This document shows positions 7,113-8,810 of a DNA stretch of 8,810 bases, piece after piece. The notes beneath the pieces were generated by a model. The model did not search any database. It saw nothing but the letters and a program-made list of their open reading frames with translations, and was not told the DNA's origin. Each line of letters starts with the position of its first letter. The stretch's first letter is position 1. This DNA is from Alphaproteobacteria bacterium (GTDB lineage: Bacteria > Pseudomonadota > Alphaproteobacteria > Rhizobiales > Devosiaceae). Position numbers and translations under genes: made by a program. The stretch is taken from positions 1 through 8,810 of the forward strand of contig JAHJOS010000534.1 in the NCBI GenBank assembly GCA_018820005.1. The letters run 5' to 3'.

Positions 7113-7232
7113 CGTGCGCCTCACGCAGTGTTGTCTGCAGGACGTGGCAATGCAACGGTATCGCTGCAATATGATTGGTGTTGGCGCCACACAAGCGCAA
7201 ACCGGCAACATCTCTACAACGACTGGGTTAAA
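7113..7232. promoter_or_regulatory. Divergent intergenic region between the PBP and ycgN genes
   Basis: This 120-nt stretch must carry the promoters of both genes. On the plus strand TATGAT (7170-7175) matches the sigma-70 -10 consensus at five of six positions and would give a leader of about 50 nt for ycgN, but no good -35 lies at 17 nt. On the minus strand CATATT, overlapping the same bases, lies 16 nt after CTTGTG, a possible promoter for the PBP gene. An 8-bp palindrome TGGCGCCA is at 7180-7189. The TGAGG at 7119-7123 (minus strand) is the likely PBP ribosome binding site. Confidence 0.35.
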
Positions 7233-7688
7233 ATGGCCTTCTGGGACGACAAAACTCTCGATCAAATGAGCGAGACCGAATGGGAGGCCCTGTGCGACGG
7301 CTGCGGGCGCTGCTGCCTGATCAAGCTCGAGGACGAGGACACCGGCACCATCATCACCTCCGATGTGCGCTGCAAACTGCTGGACGGCGACACCTGTGCC
7401 TGCACCGACTATCCCGGTCGCCAGGCCAAGGTGCCCGACTGCATCAAGCTGACGCCGCAGAATGTCACCGAAATCGCCTGGATCCCGACCACCTGCGCCT
7501 ATCGGCGCATCGCCGAGGGCAAGGGACTGGCCTGGTGGCACCCGCTGATTTCGGGCGATCCGCAGACGGTGGTGGACGTGGGCGTGTCCGTGCAGGGGCG
7601 GACTTTTCTCGAAACCGATGTGGAGCCCGACACATGGGAAACCCACGCGGTGGACTGGCCCGAATGGGAGCCGCCCGAGAAGCTCTAG
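7233..7688 (+). CDS. ycgN: YcgN family (UPF0260) CxxCxxCC cysteine-cluster protein
   Basis: This 151-residue cytosolic protein belongs to the YcgN/UPF0260 family, within the broader group annotated as zinc- or iron-chelating CxxCxxCC domain proteins. The signature is 'LCDGCGRCCLIKLEDEDTG' at 20-38, with Cys21, 24, 27 and 28. Further conserved cysteines follow: Cys47, Cys55 and Cys57 ('CKLLDGDTCACTDYPGR'), Cys70 ('VPDCIKLTP') and Cys88 ('WIPTTCAYRRIAEGKGLAWWHPL'). The nine cysteines strongly suggest a metal or iron-sulfur site, but the molecular function of the family is not established to my knowledge. ATG 7233 is chosen because the family begins with an F-W-x-x-K-x-L-x-x-M segment just before the first cysteine, as seen here ('FWDDKTLDQM'); the internal ATG 7266 would remove it. 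The Shine-Dalgarno is poor. The gene is divergent from the PBP gene. The long plus-strand frame continuing upstream of 7233 is antisense to the PBP gene. Confidence 0.93.
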   Translation: MAFWDDKTLDQMSETEWEALCDGCGRCCLIKLEDEDTGTIITSDVRCKLLDGDTCACTDYPGRQAKVPDCIKLTPQNVTEIAWIPTTCAYRRIAEGKGLAWWHPLISGDPQTVVDVGVSVQGRTFLETDVEPDTWETHAVDWPEWEPPEKL

Positions 7689-7706
7689 TGCGGGTCAGGG
7701 CGCTCC

Positions 7707-7727
7707 GATTCACCAGTCATTAACCAT
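7707..7727 (+). promoter_or_regulatory. GANTC site and CtrA-like half-site upstream of the GGDEF-like gene
   Basis: GATTC (7707-7711), a GANTC site of the alphaproteobacterial methylase CcrM, is followed 8 nt later by TTAACCAT (7720-7727). The latter equals the 8-base CtrA half-site consensus described for alphaproteobacteria. Both lie in the 93-nt gap before the degenerate GGDEF gene, about 55 nt from its start. I see no clear -35/-10 pair around them. The second TTAA of a full CtrA site is absent. Confidence 0.35.
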
Positions 7728-7781
7728 CTTGTGGCCAGATCGCCAGGCAGACAGGCTGCGTGGCCTAGGATGGGCAGCAAA

Positions 7782-8438
7782 ATGACAGACACCTTGCTTG
7801 CTAAAGAAGCGGATGGCGATTTCTGGCTCCGTGTGCGCCATGCGCTGGAGGCCCTGCGCCCCGTGCGCCGCGAACCCAGGCCAGCCTATCGCCAGGCTGC
7901 CATTGCCCGCGCCATGGGCCTCAAGCAGCGGCTGGGTGCCCGCATTGACGCCGAACTGGCCGATGGCTGGGCCAACGCCGCGGCCCGTCATGTTTCGCTA
8001 AGCCTCTTGGTCATCGAACTCGATCTGATGACCGAATATCTGGTCAGCTATGGCAAGCAGGCCAGCGACGAGTGCATCGACGCGATCATGCGTATTCTGG
8101 CCCAGGGCCTGCCGCGCCCGACCGACAGCTGCCTGCGGCTGGGCAACAGCACCTTTGTGGTGGTTCTGCCCGACATGCCCGTGCTGATGGCACGCTCGAC
8201 CGCCGCCAAATATCATGAGGCGATCCGCCATCTGGGCCTCAATCACAAGGAAAGCCACGCTGGTCTCGTGACGGCCAGCATGGGCCTGGCGGTGAGCAAT
8301 CCGCGCGGCACCTATGATCGCAAGTTTTTCGAAGCCGCCGCCGAAGCCGTTAAGAAGGCGCAGCGCAAGGGCCTGGGCCGCATCGAAATGGTCGATCTGC
8401 GCCCCGCACAGGAACGCAAGCGCCGCCGGACTGCCTGA
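7782..8438 (+). CDS. Cytosolic protein with degenerate GGDEF domain
   Basis: The 218-residue product has a charged N-terminal region (1-70) without membrane helices or a sensor domain I recognise, then a GGDEF-type fold (about 71-205). Recognisable landmarks are 'LSLLVIELDLMTEYLVSYGKQASDECI' in two stretches (73-88 and 89-99), equivalent to the DIDxFKxxND-x-YGHxxGDExL region of diguanylate cyclases, then 'CLRLGNSTFVVVLPD' (117-131) in the position of R-x-G-G-D/E-E-F, and 'VTASMGLA' (163-170). The GGDEF loop reads G121-N-S-T-F125, so the metal-binding acidic residue and second glycine are gone. The first metal Asp is replaced by Glu79, and the substrate-contacting N-D pair is L87-V88. Diguanylate cyclase activity is therefore unlikely; a binding or scaffold role is inferred. 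ATG 7782 is preferred; TAGGA at 7766-7770 is a distant Shine-Dalgarno, so ATG 7770 or GTG 7731 remain possible. The C-terminus is strongly basic. Confidence 0.8.
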   Translation: MTDTLLAKEADGDFWLRVRHALEALRPVRREPRPAYRQAAIARAMGLKQRLGARIDAELADGWANAAARHVSLSLLVIELDLMTEYLVSYGKQASDECIDAIMRILAQGLPRPTDSCLRLGNSTFVVVLPDMPVLMARSTAAKYHEAIRHLGLNHKESHAGLVTASMGLAVSNPRGTYDRKFFEAAAEAVKKAQRKGLGRIEMVDLRPAQERKRRRTA

Positions 8439-8453
8439 CGCGCCGGTTGCGTC
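8437..8453 (+). terminator. Weak hairpin after the GGDEF-like gene
   Basis: GACGC (8437-8441) can pair with GCGTC (8449-8453) around a 7-nt loop, starting within the stop codon. There is no T-run after it. The remaining bases up to the Hsp70-type start hold nothing else I can support. Confidence 0.2.
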
Positions 8454-8523
8454 GGGCGCCATGACCCCTTAAGAGAGCCGTCCCCGCGGCGCCAGCGCGC
8501 CGGCTTTCCCATGGATGACTGGC

Positions 8524-8810
8524 ATGACCCAAGCGTGTGGCCTCGACTTTGGCACGTCCAATTCAACCTTTGCGCGCCTCGACGCCCAGGGCACGCCCCA
8601 TCTGCTGGCGCTTGAAGCGGGCCGGCCCACCATTCCCAGCGTGATCTTCTTCAGCTTCGAGGATGACACCATCTATTTCGGGCGGCAGGCGGTGGCTGAA
8701 TATGTCACCGGCGCCGACGGGCGGCTGATGCGTTCGCTCAAGAGCGTCTTGGGCACCGCCCTGATCGGGGACAGCACGCGCGTCAAGGCGCGCAGCTATG
8801 GCTTCATCGA
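8524..8810 (+). CDS. Hsp70/DnaK-like chaperone, N-terminal part (YegD-type), cut by window end
   Basis: The frame is open from ATG 8524 to the window end (95 complete codons). It opens with 'GLDFGTSNSTFARLD' (residues 6-20), the phosphate-1 nucleotide-binding motif of the actin/Hsp70 ATPase fold (DnaK has G-I-D-L-G-T-T-N-S). 'PTIPSVIFFSFEDDTIYFG' at 35-53 corresponds to the T-x-P-S-x-V strand pair and the following 'GRQAVAEY' to the G-x-x-A motif of Hsp70 proteins. The motif variants (F for L, S for T) suggest a divergent Hsp70 of the YegD type rather than DnaK itself. Such proteins have an ATPase domain and often a short or missing substrate-binding domain, which cannot be checked here. ATG 8515 lies in frame three codons upstream; GGA at 8513-8515 favours 8524. 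The gene follows the GGDEF-like gene after 85 nt. Confidence 0.85.
   Translation, partial: MTQACGLDFGTSNSTFARLDAQGTPHLLALEAGRPTIPSVIFFSFEDDTIYFGRQAVAEYVTGADGRLMRSLKSVLGTALIGDSTRVKARSYGFI

Noticed and set aside
5649..7232. A very long plus-strand open frame running into the ycgN gene
   Set aside because: It is the exact antisense of the penicillin-binding protein gene, whose catalytic motifs are unmistakable. Its translation is low-complexity Gly/Arg/Asp/His-rich, as typical of shadow frames in GC-rich DNA. Only the part from ATG 7233 is real.
7113..7646. Upstream extension of the PBP frame, giving a 902-residue version
   Set aside because: The extra residues are antisense to the YcgN gene, which carries its full cysteine signature; the extension does not resemble any PBP N-terminus.
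1..8810. Mobile elements, CRISPR arrays, tRNA or rRNA genes, phage or toxin-antitoxin genes
   Set aside because: I saw no transposase, integrase, direct-repeat array, cloverleaf-like sequence or abrupt base-composition change; the window reads as ordinary chromosomal housekeeping DNA.

Overview
The window is GC-rich, densely packed chromosomal DNA with no sign of mobile elements, CRISPR arrays, or rRNA or tRNA genes. The gene families suggest an alphaproteobacterium, probably Hyphomicrobiales and perhaps Devosia-like. The main evidence is the class A penicillin-binding protein, whose N-terminus has the rhizobial 'DAWLDSSLYE' style. Supporting evidence is a split DUF1254/DUF1214 pair, a YcgN-type CxxCxxCC protein, and a CtrA-like half-site beside a GANTC site. 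The taxonomic call rests on remembered family resemblance, not on a search.

Layout, left to right. (1) Positions 1-202: C-terminal end of a ChrA-type chromate transporter, plus strand. (2) 296-1339: an S66 serine peptidase (LD-carboxypeptidase / MccF type) with its Ser-Glu-His triad visible. (3) 1427-3640: a tight two-gene plus-strand operon that I do not recognise. It encodes a three-helix inner-membrane protein with a cysteine-containing periplasmic domain, then a signal-peptide-bearing, mostly helical periplasmic protein. (4) 3672-4786, minus strand and convergent with that operon: two small membrane-anchored proteins of the DUF1254 and DUF1214 families, overlapping by 4 nt. (5) 4938-7112, minus strand: a bifunctional class A penicillin-binding protein with glycosyltransferase and transpeptidase domains, followed by a strong hairpin. 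(6) 7233-7688, plus strand and divergent from the PBP: a YcgN/UPF0260 protein. (7) 7782-8438: a small cytosolic protein with a degenerate GGDEF domain. (8) 8524 to the window end: start of an Hsp70/DnaK-like chaperone, cut by the window edge.

A loose envelope theme links the middle of the window: a muropeptide-type peptidase, an unknown membrane/periplasm pair, the DUF1254/1214 membrane pair and a peptidoglycan synthase. Shared function is inference from adjacency only. I found no convincing exotic system. The items most worth a second look are the unrecognised operon, the catalytically dead-looking GGDEF protein with a possible cell-cycle promoter, and the split DUF1254/DUF1214 pair.
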